This document shows positions 17,801 to 24,789 of a stretch of DNA of 35,164 nucleotides, one piece after another. Location of the stretch: positions 1 to 35,164 of the IMG/VR virus record IMGVR_UViG_3300042357_000665; one strand, given 5' to 3'. Made by a program: the position numbers and the translations under genes. This stretch comes from a virus. The notes below the pieces were generated by a model. The model had not been told where the DNA came from and ran no database searches. It saw only the letters and a program-made list of their open reading frames with translations. Position 1 is the stretch's first letter. Each line of letters opens with the position of its first letter.

Positions 17801-19134
17801 AGTGACGCTGGCATTTGTGCTTGAGCGCCGATTCCTTGTGCTGGAAGGGTTTGTTCTGCAGTTGCTCCTTGATTTGCTGGTGGTTGGGCTGGAGCCTGAG
17901 GTGTAATCATAGGTTGTCCTGCTGCTGCTGATCCGCCCGATGAATCGATACCATCATCAATCATATCTTGAAGTGTATTTTGTAGTTCGCCCATTGCTTT
18001 TGTAATTTTTGCAACGTGAACAAGATCTATGTTTTCTTTTCTTGAAAAAAGATTTAACACAGCCACTTCTAAAAAGTTAAGCGCTAAGTTAATCAGGTCT
18101 AGGATATTTAGTTGTCCAGATGGATCAATTCCAAGTCCTTGTAAAATTTTAACTACAGTTGCATTTTGAATTGCATTTCCACCTGCAATTTGTCCACCAA
18201 CCAGAGTTCCTGCTGATTGGGCAACTCTAATAATTGATGAGTTCAAGCTTTGTAGTTGCCTGAGTGTTTTTTCCACCTCTTTTTGTGTTGAAATATCATT
18301 ATGAAGTGATGCCGCGATTGTGATGGAAGAGTTAAGAGACCGCGCGGATTTTATCGTTGTCTCAGCTTTTTTCAAAAAGTCTTCTGAATCATATAATTCC
18401 AAAATTTCACACGATTCGAATGCTCCATCTCCCACGCATGAAAGTTCAATAAATTTAATTCCAAAATTGTATTCAAAAGTTCTTTTGCCAGATGGGTGCA
18501 TTTTGCCTTTATATTTTTTAAGACAATCGCAGTATTCTTTTTCTGTTGTTGCTTTGTTTCCACAGATTGAACACTCGCCCAAATCTACGGAACACCCCAT
18601 CGACACGTCGCGAATGTAGCCATGCCTAATTCCTCTGGCAATATCGGGGTATGCATCCTCGTCCACAAAAAACACACAATATACACATTTTTCTTCGTCA
18701 TCCCATTCAGCGTAGACAACCATGCCTTTTGCTTCTTCAATATTGTCATTTTTATGATTTGTATAAATTGGAACGCCTTCAAATGTTTTGTAGGCAGGTA
18801 ATTTTTTACCTTGATAGTCATTTTCTTTGAGAAGCTCTTCTTCAGAAAAGTAATCTCCATTAGTATTAACAACATCTGCATCAATCGCGCGAGCTCTCAC
18901 CCAGAGAAGATTTGAATTTTTTCTGGATTTCATCTCTTTAATCAAGTCAAAATCTTTATACCGCTCAAGAACTTCATCGGCATTTGTGTACAGAGTTTGT
19001 AAACCAATTTTTGCAGCTTCCCGCAACGAAGATGACGTGCGAACCATAGCTTGGTTGCTCATACTTTGTCTGTCCTTTGAATCCAAAAGGGATTTTACAG
19101 ACAACAAACCGCCACTAATTCCTTTTCTAATCAT
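14806..19134 (-). CDS. prohead protease fused to scaffold-like region and two zinc ribbons
   Basis: A 1442-residue protein. Residues about 75-250 match U35/HK97-type prohead proteases: 'RARAIDADVVNTNGDYFSEE', 'VPIYTNHKND' (His127, candidate catalytic), 'GYIRDVSMGCSV' (Ser178, candidate nucleophile) and 'GIKFIELSCVGDGAFE'. A small Cys group (C188, C191, C202, C204) follows the Ser. The middle is long, helical and acidic ('MKDVADEATPGTSEGDIMEA'), scaffold-like, and holds several [KR]-h-A-[QS] motifs. The C-terminal third has Gly/Pro/Ala/Met-rich linkers and two zinc ribbons: one near residues 1246-1270 (CPQCGS...CNSC) and one at C1397, C1400, C1414, C1417 (CPSCGS...CYDC). HK97-type proteases usually have about 200 residues, so this is a very large fusion. 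It lies between portal and capsid, the standard protease place. Met25 also has a good ribosome site and could be the start. Confidence 0.8.
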   Translation of the reverse strand: MIRKGISGGLLSVKSLLDSKDRQSMSNQAMVRTSSSLREAAKIGLQTLYTNADEVLERYKDFDLIKEMKSRKNSNLLWVRARAIDADVVNTNGDYFSEEELLKENDYQGKKLPAYKTFEGVPIYTNHKNDNIEEAKGMVVYAEWDDEEKCVYCVFFVDEDAYPDIARGIRHGYIRDVSMGCSVDLGECSICGNKATTEKEYCDCLKKYKGKMHPSGKRTFEYNFGIKFIELSCVGDGAFESCEILELYDSEDFLKKAETTIKSARSLNSSITIAASLHNDISTQKEVEKTLRQLQSLNSSIIRVAQSAGTLVGGQIAGGNAIQNATVVKILQGLGIDPSGQLNILDLINLALNFLEVAVLNLFSRKENIDLVHVAKITKAMGELQNTLQDMIDDGIDSSGGSAAAGQPMITPQAPAQPPANQGATAEQTLPAQGIGAQAQMPASLEQPSVGQLISPFSQQPYVMPLGGGVSANTSNTRFVWASDQTEEVNVQTKKLNKISKVIVAIDNLREACGIQTKNYEGDLLSSQKNIQTVSGGDKNIMDQFAKIAQDYKKQNSVALGIDIKLDDNHGNRVVLSTDKGIKGFYKGQLTNWQPNLNDTQLSQMENGSGYKVAGELLQEFSKTMKTAEVQNKVNDMLTLDENLESEKEFDLVRLTTEVNKEHAGVTDETFQAKLEEQRKNAPQTHSYNEMIQSLRHEDLVYIVTELSKDAKKGLGAKTLQEMLHPDLSRSEVSGREVMCNVIDGIIKTCTRTKSSPRTVLSALLTLSANQDFPKVLKLASLGTGTREYSSLMTKFAQAEKEGQPLPDPMVPEEPMMDEEHPSDLGLEAMKDVADEATPGTSEGDIMEAFTVIKDNLQKVVEKLDDILERNAPKDTKKEEMESVLDEEVEEPTDNEAMKGAVTGLSLAGEDAGVSPEDMVGAVNEMAPEDMASEIDMQRTPSLATARSRDRRTATASKNQLRSVIIGWLADVANQNNLSTERIVIASKLFCSYPDAAKNVLSKSMRTAAVRVTDITSHETTICATVEDLGFDVKDAAFNQKFRDFAVDLLSQSGYEIDPTTFALTEINVEDNGMVTGKVSTKATKSFSPEMMKEDSYVDEDRVKAEIPEITGMPEIEGMSDIPMPIDPSAQAMSMGPIDNMPKSLEETPSIVMTASAKSMRRMARLQNIIKVAQGLGLPGAAPGAPGAAGAAPGAMDPLLGGAPDAGMAGGAADLGLSSLTGSTPGMDDDAALDAQSEPGTKSPWGTICPQCGSKDVDIANGEGECNSCDTQLKYKFIVEAVPSGKGDKEESEAGGLDAATAAMPLPPTGGIGAPLATAETGMATPGAGAPGMGAPGMGAPGMGMAGMGAPGMGAMASTSKVMVKVAYRTTADVYANALSEGFDKRTAHKLPVGMICPSCGSRTASKQEKNTYCYDCGTISVTEVKKVPGKPGEIDTSIVWI
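15071..15160. repeat. 15-bp tandem repeat inside the protease fusion gene
   Basis: Six units of the type 'GCACCCATTCCAGGA', four of them identical or differing at two bases, coding on the minus strand for a Gly-Ala-Pro-Gly-Met linker. It is in frame, so copy-number change would alter only linker length. Confidence 0.8.
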
Positions 19135-19186
19135 GTATTTTTGAATTCTTTATTTCAAATAAATTAACCTTGCAGATAATTTTTTT

Positions 19187-21604
19187 TTAATCATTTTGTT
19201 GTTGTTTTTGAAATTTTTTGAACTCAAGTGAATTATCTTTGTAAGCAAAAAGAAGTTTTTGCATAGCTTGTTGAATTACCACAGCTACATCTTGTGGTTG
19301 TTTTTCAATTTCTCGATCAGTGAACCTTAAAATTGTCCACCCTTGTCTTGCTAAATTGATGTCTCTTTGTCTATCTGATTCAATTTTTTTAGGATTGTTA
19401 TGGAAGATTTCACCATCAGCTTCGATACCTAATTTTATAGCTGGAAAGGCTCCATCTAAAGTATATTCTTTTGATGGTCCAGCTTCAAATTGAGCATAAA
19501 AAGCTACAGGCACATTCATGGACATAATTAAACGATATAATTTTTTTTCTAAGTTATTGTAACCTTGAATGTTTTTCCTTTCTTTCTTTTTGCCGGCCTG
19601 TACTTCTTTTTTAGCGAGATAATTTTCAGGAACACCTAACCCTTCATGATCCCATGGATTAATTTGGCTTAAATCGTCTGGGACTTCTCCGAAATAAGAT
19701 CTTCCAGTGACAGCAAATTTTTGATTTAATTCTTGGTCAACTTTACTAATATAAGTGTTTTCTTCATAAGAAGAAAGTTGCTGCCTATTGTGTAAAATTT
19801 CATTCATCACATTGGCTGCAAAACGGTATTGCAAATGAATTGATTCAGCTGTTGGAGCTGGAGCTGGAGTTGGAGCTGTAGCTGGTGCTGCAGCTGGAGG
19901 TGCTCCAAAACCCATTCCCATGTCTGGAGCTCCGCCTACTGGGGCTCCGCCCACTGGAGTTCCGCCCATTTCTGAGCCACCCATTTCTGGACCACCCATT
20001 CCTCCTGTCAAAGGTTGATTGGTCCCACCTGTAAATCCTTGTCCCGTGACACCCCCAAACCCAATATTCATATCAGTATTCATAACATCTGCCGACGTTA
20101 CAAAATTCATACCTTGCTCAAAACGTAGTCTTTCAATTTCTTGGTCCCAGTTCAATCCAAGTTGTTCAACCAATGTTTCTGCAGAAATTGCTCCTGCTGA
20201 CTGAGCTGTTTGCATAACTTGCAAAATTCCCGTGTTGTCTTTGAGTTTGAGGTCATCAAAAATTATTTTAGGATAAATAAGTTCTTCTTGCCCTCCCTCT
20301 CCTGTTGCATAAAAATCATTCCATTCTGCGCACTTTTTAAATATTTTTTCTTCAACCCATTGTGCAACTTTCCTTCGCCAGGTTTCCAAGCGCTCATTCA
20401 TAGACATAAGCCCCACCTGAGCATTCCCGTATGCAGGACCTTCTCCGTTAAGTAAAGCTTTGTTCAGCATTAATCCGTCTAATATTTCTTGTTCGATCAG
20501 CTCCATTTCATTGGAAAGTTTAAGAACTTCGTTTCCTGCTCCGACAAATTTATAATCAAAAGCGTGTGGCACAACAAGAGTTAAATTAGGATCATTTGCC
20601 ACTGCAGAAATTTGCTCTTGAACAGCGTCCAAGTCAGCTTGAGATGCTGGCCTTTCATTATCACCAACCATCACAATTCTAACTGGTAAGATATGTCGTT
20701 CAGCAACAATCCATTGAGCTTGTCTAAGTTTATCTTTATAAGCTAATGTAACAAACAAAGGTCTTATGAGTGAATTACCATAATCTGCCCAAGGATCAGC
20801 TGCGTGTTTAAAATGGTGAACACACATCGCGCTTAATTTGATCGGTTGTTTACGAACTATCATAGCCTTGACTTCATCAGGGATTGCATCGTATTGTTCC
20901 TGCTCATGAGGACTTCTGTCCATTACCAGCCGAACTTCTCGATCATTTGGCATGTAAGCATATGTTGGTTCATTATCCATGAAACCAGGTGTGATCATCA
21001 CTGAATCTGGATTTAGAATGTGAATTGATTTCCATGAAGCTCCTTTGTGATCACATTCTTGTCCTCTTTTATCAATGTTCTTGCCTTGGCATTTGGGACA
21101 ATCAATTGAAGTCATTGCAAAACAATCTCCATATAGGTGATAACTTTGTGAAATTTCTGGAAGCCAGTGTTGAAAATTTAGTTTTTGAATTAACTTTTCA
21201 AAGTAGTCTTTTACGACGGAAGATTTACATTCAAGCTTCCATCCATTAAAAGGAAAGTTAGTATAAAAGTTAATTCCGGCGGCGACTTTGGGCTCATTAT
21301 TTCGCCACCAATTTGCCCACAGATAAATTTCTTTTCTTGTGTTGGGAATTTGAAAAGATGTTGGAGTTAAAAACGGGCTGTAAAAACCAGGTTGTGTGAC
21401 CGTACTGTTTGGGCTCGACATTTGAGCCATCCGATTCATGTTTGTGCTTACTGTTTGAAAACCTTTGGCAGATCTTATTTCAGCAAGTTTTTTGGTGCCT
21501 CCGGTTTTCTGTGAACTAGCATTTGTTTGTTTATTTGTCACTTGTCTTGCAGTTTGAAACAAAACACTTGCAAGAGACGGGATTTCATTAAAATTTTCAG
21601 CCAA
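19187..21604 (-). CDS. portal protein with C-terminal DUF559-type nuclease domain
   Basis: An 805-residue protein. Residues about 85-500 read as a phage portal: 'NEPKVAAGINFYTNFPFNGW', 'EISQSYHLYGDCFAMTSID', 'WKSIHILNPDSVMITPG', 'YGNSLIRPLFVTLAYKDKLR', 'NEVLKLSNEMELIEQEILDG', then the stem and crown helices. A Cys/His set (C169, C172, C184, H186) sits in an inserted loop. Residues about 515-585 are a Gly/Pro/Ala linker. Residues about 680-775 match DUF559/PD-(D/E)XK endonuclease-like proteins: 'YTLDGAFPAIKLGIEADGE' (D717, E728, D730), then 'RDINLARQGWTILRF'. Start: no suitable ATG, but a TTG at 21604 with AAAGGAG 8 bases upstream. Portal is the dodecameric DNA channel; the fused nuclease-like domain is unusual and may cut, trim or protect DNA at the vertex. 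Confidence 0.85.
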   Translation of the reverse strand: MAENFNEIPSLASVLFQTARQVTNKQTNASSQKTGGTKKLAEIRSAKGFQTVSTNMNRMAQMSSPNSTVTQPGFYSPFLTPTSFQIPNTRKEIYLWANWWRNNEPKVAAGINFYTNFPFNGWKLECKSSVVKDYFEKLIQKLNFQHWLPEISQSYHLYGDCFAMTSIDCPKCQGKNIDKRGQECDHKGASWKSIHILNPDSVMITPGFMDNEPTYAYMPNDREVRLVMDRSPHEQEQYDAIPDEVKAMIVRKQPIKLSAMCVHHFKHAADPWADYGNSLIRPLFVTLAYKDKLRQAQWIVAERHILPVRIVMVGDNERPASQADLDAVQEQISAVANDPNLTLVVPHAFDYKFVGAGNEVLKLSNEMELIEQEILDGLMLNKALLNGEGPAYGNAQVGLMSMNERLETWRRKVAQWVEEKIFKKCAEWNDFYATGEGGQEELIYPKIIFDDLKLKDNTGILQVMQTAQSAGAISAETLVEQLGLNWDQEIERLRFEQGMNFVTSADVMNTDMNIGFGGVTGQGFTGGTNQPLTGGMGGPEMGGSEMGGTPVGGAPVGGAPDMGMGFGAPPAAAPATAPTPAPAPTAESIHLQYRFAANVMNEILHNRQQLSSYEENTYISKVDQELNQKFAVTGRSYFGEVPDDLSQINPWDHEGLGVPENYLAKKEVQAGKKKERKNIQGYNNLEKKLYRLIMSMNVPVAFYAQFEAGPSKEYTLDGAFPAIKLGIEADGEIFHNNPKKIESDRQRDINLARQGWTILRFTDREIEKQPQDVAVVIQQAMQKLLFAYKDNSLEFKKFQKQQQND

Positions 21605-21612
21605 AAGTTAAT

Positions 21613-21619
21613 CTCCTTT
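21613..21619 (-). promoter_or_regulatory. ribosome-binding site setting the TTG start of the portal gene
   Basis: AAAGGAG on the minus strand, 8 bases before the TTG at 21604-21602. It is among the best Shine-Dalgarno matches in the window and decides for the rare TTG start. A TATAAT hexamer (21631-21626) lies just upstream but has no convincing -35 partner. Confidence 0.7.
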
Positions 21620-21658
21620 CACATTATTATACACACAATGTTGGCTGCGCCCCTTCTA

Positions 21659-21684
21659 AATTAATTTTCAGGCCGTGAATCAAT
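21659..21684. repeat. 26-bp direct repeat, copy 1 (end of nucleotidyltransferase gene)
   Basis: 25 of 26 bases identical to 23458-23483. In coding direction it begins 'ATTGATTCACGGCCTGAAAA' and includes the TAA. Both copies encode the same last residues, IDSRPEN. The two copies bracket the whole nucleotidyltransferase gene. Confidence 0.85.
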
Positions 21685-23379
21685 TGGTTGATAGTTGGTT
21701 TTCATATATATTGAAAGCCATTTTTGAGCAGACTCTTGATCAGCGAACTTGTTTTCTAACTGTGCATTCCAAGCATCATCTAGGATTTTTCCAACCTCTG
21801 GACCTCCACGTCCATTGAAATATGGCAAGACATGCTCGCCTCTCAACAAGGCCGCGCTGGGCTTGACATAGTTTTCAAGCCATGCTTTACCTTCTTCTAG
21901 AGTGGAATAATGGTCTTTGAGATAGGCTTTATATGCTTCTTGAACTGCTTTGCCTATATGAGGGCCTGTTTTTCCTTGAAAATATGGAACAACGTGCTTT
22001 CCAGTTATAACTGGTGCAGGCTTACGATTATGCACATCATCTGCTTTTGCGGCATCTAACAGCCATTGAGCTTGATCTGGTAGTTTTTTTGGAAGCGGCG
22101 GACGACCTGAATGGTCAGCTTCAATTAAGTCGACCAGCTCTTCAATAGTAGCCGGTGACAAATTGTGCGACAAAATCCTTACTTGCCGTTTACCTATGTT
22201 GCTGTCTTTATATTGAATATGATTTAGGTGGTTTGTGACCAAAGGTACAACACGATTAATAATATCGTTCTTCACTCCAATATTTTTGAGAAATTCTTGA
22301 ACCACTGGACCACCTGCCTCTTCGTGCCCGTGTGCTGTCCATCTCATTTTGCCACCTTTTTCCTTTTGTTCAGTGGTAAAAGCTTTAGCAAAATCGTGAC
22401 CAAGTGCTGCAAAAATAGCAACTGCTCGATCATCTCCCGTGAGCCCTCGCCTGTCGGCAATACTTGCTGCTGCATCCATAACATGCGCCGTGTGAGTGTG
22501 TACAGGGCCCTCGGGGTGCCACTCGTATTCTTGAGGCACATCAACGATTGCTTCAATTTGCGGGAAGTATTTAATCCAACCTGTGTCAATCAAATATTGA
22601 ATCGCACTGCCTGGAAATTTGCCTTTAGTAGCCAGTTTCATAAATTCTTCAGCAACACGTTCTCTTGAAATGCCATTTGTATTATCGGAAGTTTTATATA
22701 AATCCTTCAAGTCATCAGCCAATGTTTTAGCAATCTGCGCAGTTTTTGGTTCAATAGTCAGCCCCATACGAGCCGCGAACTGCATCCCACGCAACACACG
22801 AAGTGGATCTTCTCCAAATGTTTTTTCATCTGTGGCTCGGAGAATTTTGTTTTCTAAATCGTTTCGTCCTCCAAAATAATCATACATTTTGTAATTTAAT
22901 GGGTCGTATGCCAATGCGTTAAAAGAAAAATCTCTTCTTTTTGCAGCTTCAAATGGAGACATATTTGGGTCTACCTGGATATCAAATCCAGTGTGCCCCT
23001 CTCCAGTTTTACTATCGCGCCGAGGAAGAGAGAAGTCATAATCATTACCTTCTTTATCTCGAAACTTGATAACACCAAAAGCCTTTCCAATAATCGAAGA
23101 CGACTCTGCACTATTAGTGGCGTTTCCAAGGACGTAGCCATATTCATTTAATACAGAAGATAATTGATTGAAGTCAGGCCCATAAACTTCAATATCTATA
23201 TCTTTAGGAACATAACCCAGCAATGCATCTCGAACGGCTCCGCCAACAATTAACCCGCGCCAACCGTTTTGCTTAAATGCTTGCAAAATTTGCACTAAGC
23301 TGACACTCACCGGAATGTTTAAATTTTCCTCAGTAACACCATCCTGGTGCTCAGATGATAAAACTGTGCGATACCACAT
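21661..23379 (-). CDS. cca: CCA-adding-type tRNA nucleotidyltransferase with HD domain
   Basis: I place the start at the ATG at 23379 (572 residues); the frame runs further up to a TTG but through a hairpin repeat. Class II nucleotidyltransferase signatures are clear: 'LIVGGAVRDALLGY' (GG at 46-47), 'PKDIDIEVYG' (D60, D62, metal-binding), 'RRDFSFNALAYDP' and 'EDPLRVLRGMQFAARMG'. An HD phosphohydrolase domain follows ('HVMDAAASIAD', 'FAALGHDFAKAF' with H328-D329). The C-terminus holds two similar units of about 43 residues ('GKHVVPYFQGKTGPHIGK' and 'GEHVLPYFNGRGGPEVGK'). The expected role is repair or addition of tRNA 3'-CCA ends, with the HD part acting on phosphoesters. It interrupts the head operon, has a 26-bp direct repeat at its end and a hairpin at its start, and shares its last seven residues with the upstream gene. 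Poly(A) polymerase activity cannot be excluded. Confidence 0.88.
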   Translation of the reverse strand: MWYRTVLSSEHQDGVTEENLNIPVSVSLVQILQAFKQNGWRGLIVGGAVRDALLGYVPKDIDIEVYGPDFNQLSSVLNEYGYVLGNATNSAESSSIIGKAFGVIKFRDKEGNDYDFSLPRRDSKTGEGHTGFDIQVDPNMSPFEAAKRRDFSFNALAYDPLNYKMYDYFGGRNDLENKILRATDEKTFGEDPLRVLRGMQFAARMGLTIEPKTAQIAKTLADDLKDLYKTSDNTNGISRERVAEEFMKLATKGKFPGSAIQYLIDTGWIKYFPQIEAIVDVPQEYEWHPEGPVHTHTAHVMDAAASIADRRGLTGDDRAVAIFAALGHDFAKAFTTEQKEKGGKMRWTAHGHEEAGGPVVQEFLKNIGVKNDIINRVVPLVTNHLNHIQYKDSNIGKRQVRILSHNLSPATIEELVDLIEADHSGRPPLPKKLPDQAQWLLDAAKADDVHNRKPAPVITGKHVVPYFQGKTGPHIGKAVQEAYKAYLKDHYSTLEEGKAWLENYVKPSAALLRGEHVLPYFNGRGGPEVGKILDDAWNAQLENKFADQESAQKWLSIYMKTNYQPIDSRPEN

Positions 23380-23399
23380 TAATTTATAGTTCAAGCGGG

Positions 23400-23433
23400 G
23401 AAACCCCACCCCCTTGTGGGCGACGTAGCTGAC
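23400..23433 (-). repeat. GC-rich hairpin repeat, copy 2 (IS200/IS605-end-like)
   Basis: Minus strand: 'GTCAGCTACGTCGCCCACAA' followed by 'GGGGGTGGGGTTTC', then CCCGCTTGAAC. It is the counterpart of 9619-9651, with a few substitutions and one indel. It lies 20 bases upstream of the nucleotidyltransferase ATG. The stem CGCCCAC/GTGGGG and the trailing TTGAAC look like the right-end hairpin of IS200/IS605 elements as I remember them. No transposase remains. Confidence 0.55.
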
Positions 23434-23457
23434 TGGTCTGGCTGTGTTCAACGACTG

Positions 23458-23483
23458 AATTAATTTTCAGGCCTTGAATCAAT
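23458..23483. repeat. 26-bp direct repeat, copy 2 (end of the 98-residue gene)
   Basis: Matches 21659-21684 at 25 of 26 bases and encodes the C-terminal IDSRPEN and TAA of the 98-residue protein. Distance between copies is 1799 bases, covering the hairpin and the whole nucleotidyltransferase gene. Confidence 0.85.
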
Positions 23484-23756
23484 ATAGTTATCATGTTGTG
23501 GTGTATTAAGCAGCGACCTCTGATATAGGTATGTTCCACCCGCACCAGGGCCAGCTTTAAGAAGATCAGGTGACATATTCAACGCTGACAAGCCCATTTC
23601 AACACCTGAGTCCTTTTCATGAATTTGCTCTAAGGAACTTGATAAAGATAAATCTGAGATTTGTTTTTTTGGGGTTGCAGAAGTTTCCAAAGGTTTTTGA
23701 GTTAATTGCTCTTGAATCGATCTTACATAATCTTTTGAAAATTTCCACCAAGACAT
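23460..23756 (-). CDS. small protein ending in IDSRPEN, unknown
   Basis: A 98-residue protein beginning 'MSWWKFSKDYVRSIQEQ', Ser- and Leu-rich in the middle, with a C-terminal part 'LLKAGPGAGGTYLYQ' and the end IDSRPEN. That ending is identical to the one of the nucleotidyltransferase downstream. The 'AGPG' piece resembles the C-terminus of the 350-residue protein at 30245 ('LAGPGPAGAGVYPIAGYL'). Its ATG overlaps the preceding stop by one base (TAATG), so it belongs to the upstream operon. No fold is recognised. A small virion or portal-associated protein is possible from context. Confidence 0.5.
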   Translation of the reverse strand: MSWWKFSKDYVRSIQEQLTQKPLETSATPKKQISDLSLSSSLEQIHEKDSGVEMGLSALNMSPDLLKAGPGAGGTYLYQRSLLNTPQHDNYIDSRPEN

Positions 23757-24787
23757 TATTCTTTAATTACCTTTCTAATTTCCGCCTCAAGAACGTCTAG
23801 ATCATCATCATCAAAAACATCTCTTACATCTTTAAGTAGCATTTCAATAGCTTTATCAGTCACAGCTGTTATTTTTTTAGGTTGTTCTGTTTGTTTTTTG
23901 TGACTTTTTTCAAGTTGTGATTCCCATGATTCGTCTACTGTATTTTCAGTTCTTTTAACGAAGGAATCCAATGGGTCTTGATCAGAAATTGGGAATTTAG
24001 TTCTTTCATTTTTTTCAAGATTCATTGTCACATGATCGCTTTTAACTTTGTCGAAAAGATTCATAGCTTGCTCTTGTGTAATCAGGTTTTCATTTAACCA
24101 CTTTAAATAATTACACCCAACTGTTCCATCAGGATTCAGGCGAACATCAATGCAGTTCTCTCTACAGTTGGAAATTGCCATTGGCCTTGGCTGTCCCCAA
24201 ATATAAATCCCTTTTGGACACAGTTGATAAGATTCGCCAATTTGGTTTTTGACTGTTGTAAATGCAACCTTAATGTTTTTAATTGGATTCAAAGACGAAT
24301 ACACTTCTTTAATTTTTTCTGAAGCTTCATCTAAATTGGATTGATTGATCAAGTTCAATGCGATATTTAATTTTTCTCGATTGTTTCTTCCATCAACGTA
24401 TTTTGATAAAAATTTTGTAATTTTCGCGGCTTTTAACTGGGCGTGAACATCTGTCTCCAATGTTTCATTAATTTGATTTTCCAAAATAACGGCTTCATTA
24501 CTAGACTGTCTAACGTTTTTAATTAAATTAAAAGCTTTTCTTAGACCATGATCAGCAATTTCTTTGTGAGTGGTAGATAGCAAATTTATAAGCTGTTCTG
24601 TATTGGCTTCAGTAAAAAAGCTTGCTTGCCTGAAACCTTTGGGTACTACATCAAAAAAAAGTTTGACGCCCAGGTCTTCCATTTCAAAATCTTCTTGAGT
24701 AAGATTAGAAGCTTCTTTTAAAACAATCTCGTTTTTTTGAGCTGCTTTCAAAGCCGTCACAATGTCTTTTCCAGTTAATTTTTTCAT
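23756..24787 (-). CDS. helical protein with four-cysteine motif, unknown
   Basis: A 343-residue protein. The first half is helical with Lys/Glu-rich stretches. Residues about 185-230 hold a distinctive motif: 'YQLCPKGIYIWGQPRPMA', 'NCRENCIDVRLNPDGTVGC' and then 'NYLKWLNEN', placing cysteines at 190, 208, 212 and 225. This could bind zinc or an iron-sulfur cluster. The C-terminal part has many Lys, Glu and Asp and ends in an acidic helix ('DVFDDDDLDVLEAEIRKV'). It starts 3 bases after the preceding stop and overlaps the next gene by one base. I do not recognise the family. The neighbours suggest a virion-internal or head-assembly role. Confidence 0.55.
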   Translation of the reverse strand: MKKLTGKDIVTALKAAQKNEIVLKEASNLTQEDFEMEDLGVKLFFDVVPKGFRQASFFTEANTEQLINLLSTTHKEIADHGLRKAFNLIKNVRQSSNEAVILENQINETLETDVHAQLKAAKITKFLSKYVDGRNNREKLNIALNLINQSNLDEASEKIKEVYSSLNPIKNIKVAFTTVKNQIGESYQLCPKGIYIWGQPRPMAISNCRENCIDVRLNPDGTVGCNYLKWLNENLITQEQAMNLFDKVKSDHVTMNLEKNERTKFPISDQDPLDSFVKRTENTVDESWESQLEKSHKKQTEQPKKITAVTDKAIEMLLKDVRDVFDDDDLDVLEAEIRKVIKE

Positions 24788-24789
24788 AT

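Noticed and set aside
21626-21631. Promoter upstream of the portal gene (TATAAT)
   Set aside because: A single -10-like hexamer in AT-rich sequence with no -35 partner or extended -10; mentioned only with the ribosome-binding site.
22228-22668. Plus-strand 146-codon open frame
   Set aside because: It is antisense to the HD domain region of the nucleotidyltransferase, with no family signature or ribosome site.
23380-23451. N-terminal extension of the nucleotidyltransferase to a TTG start
   Set aside because: The added 24 residues translate the GC-rich hairpin repeat, and the family core begins well after the ATG at 23379.
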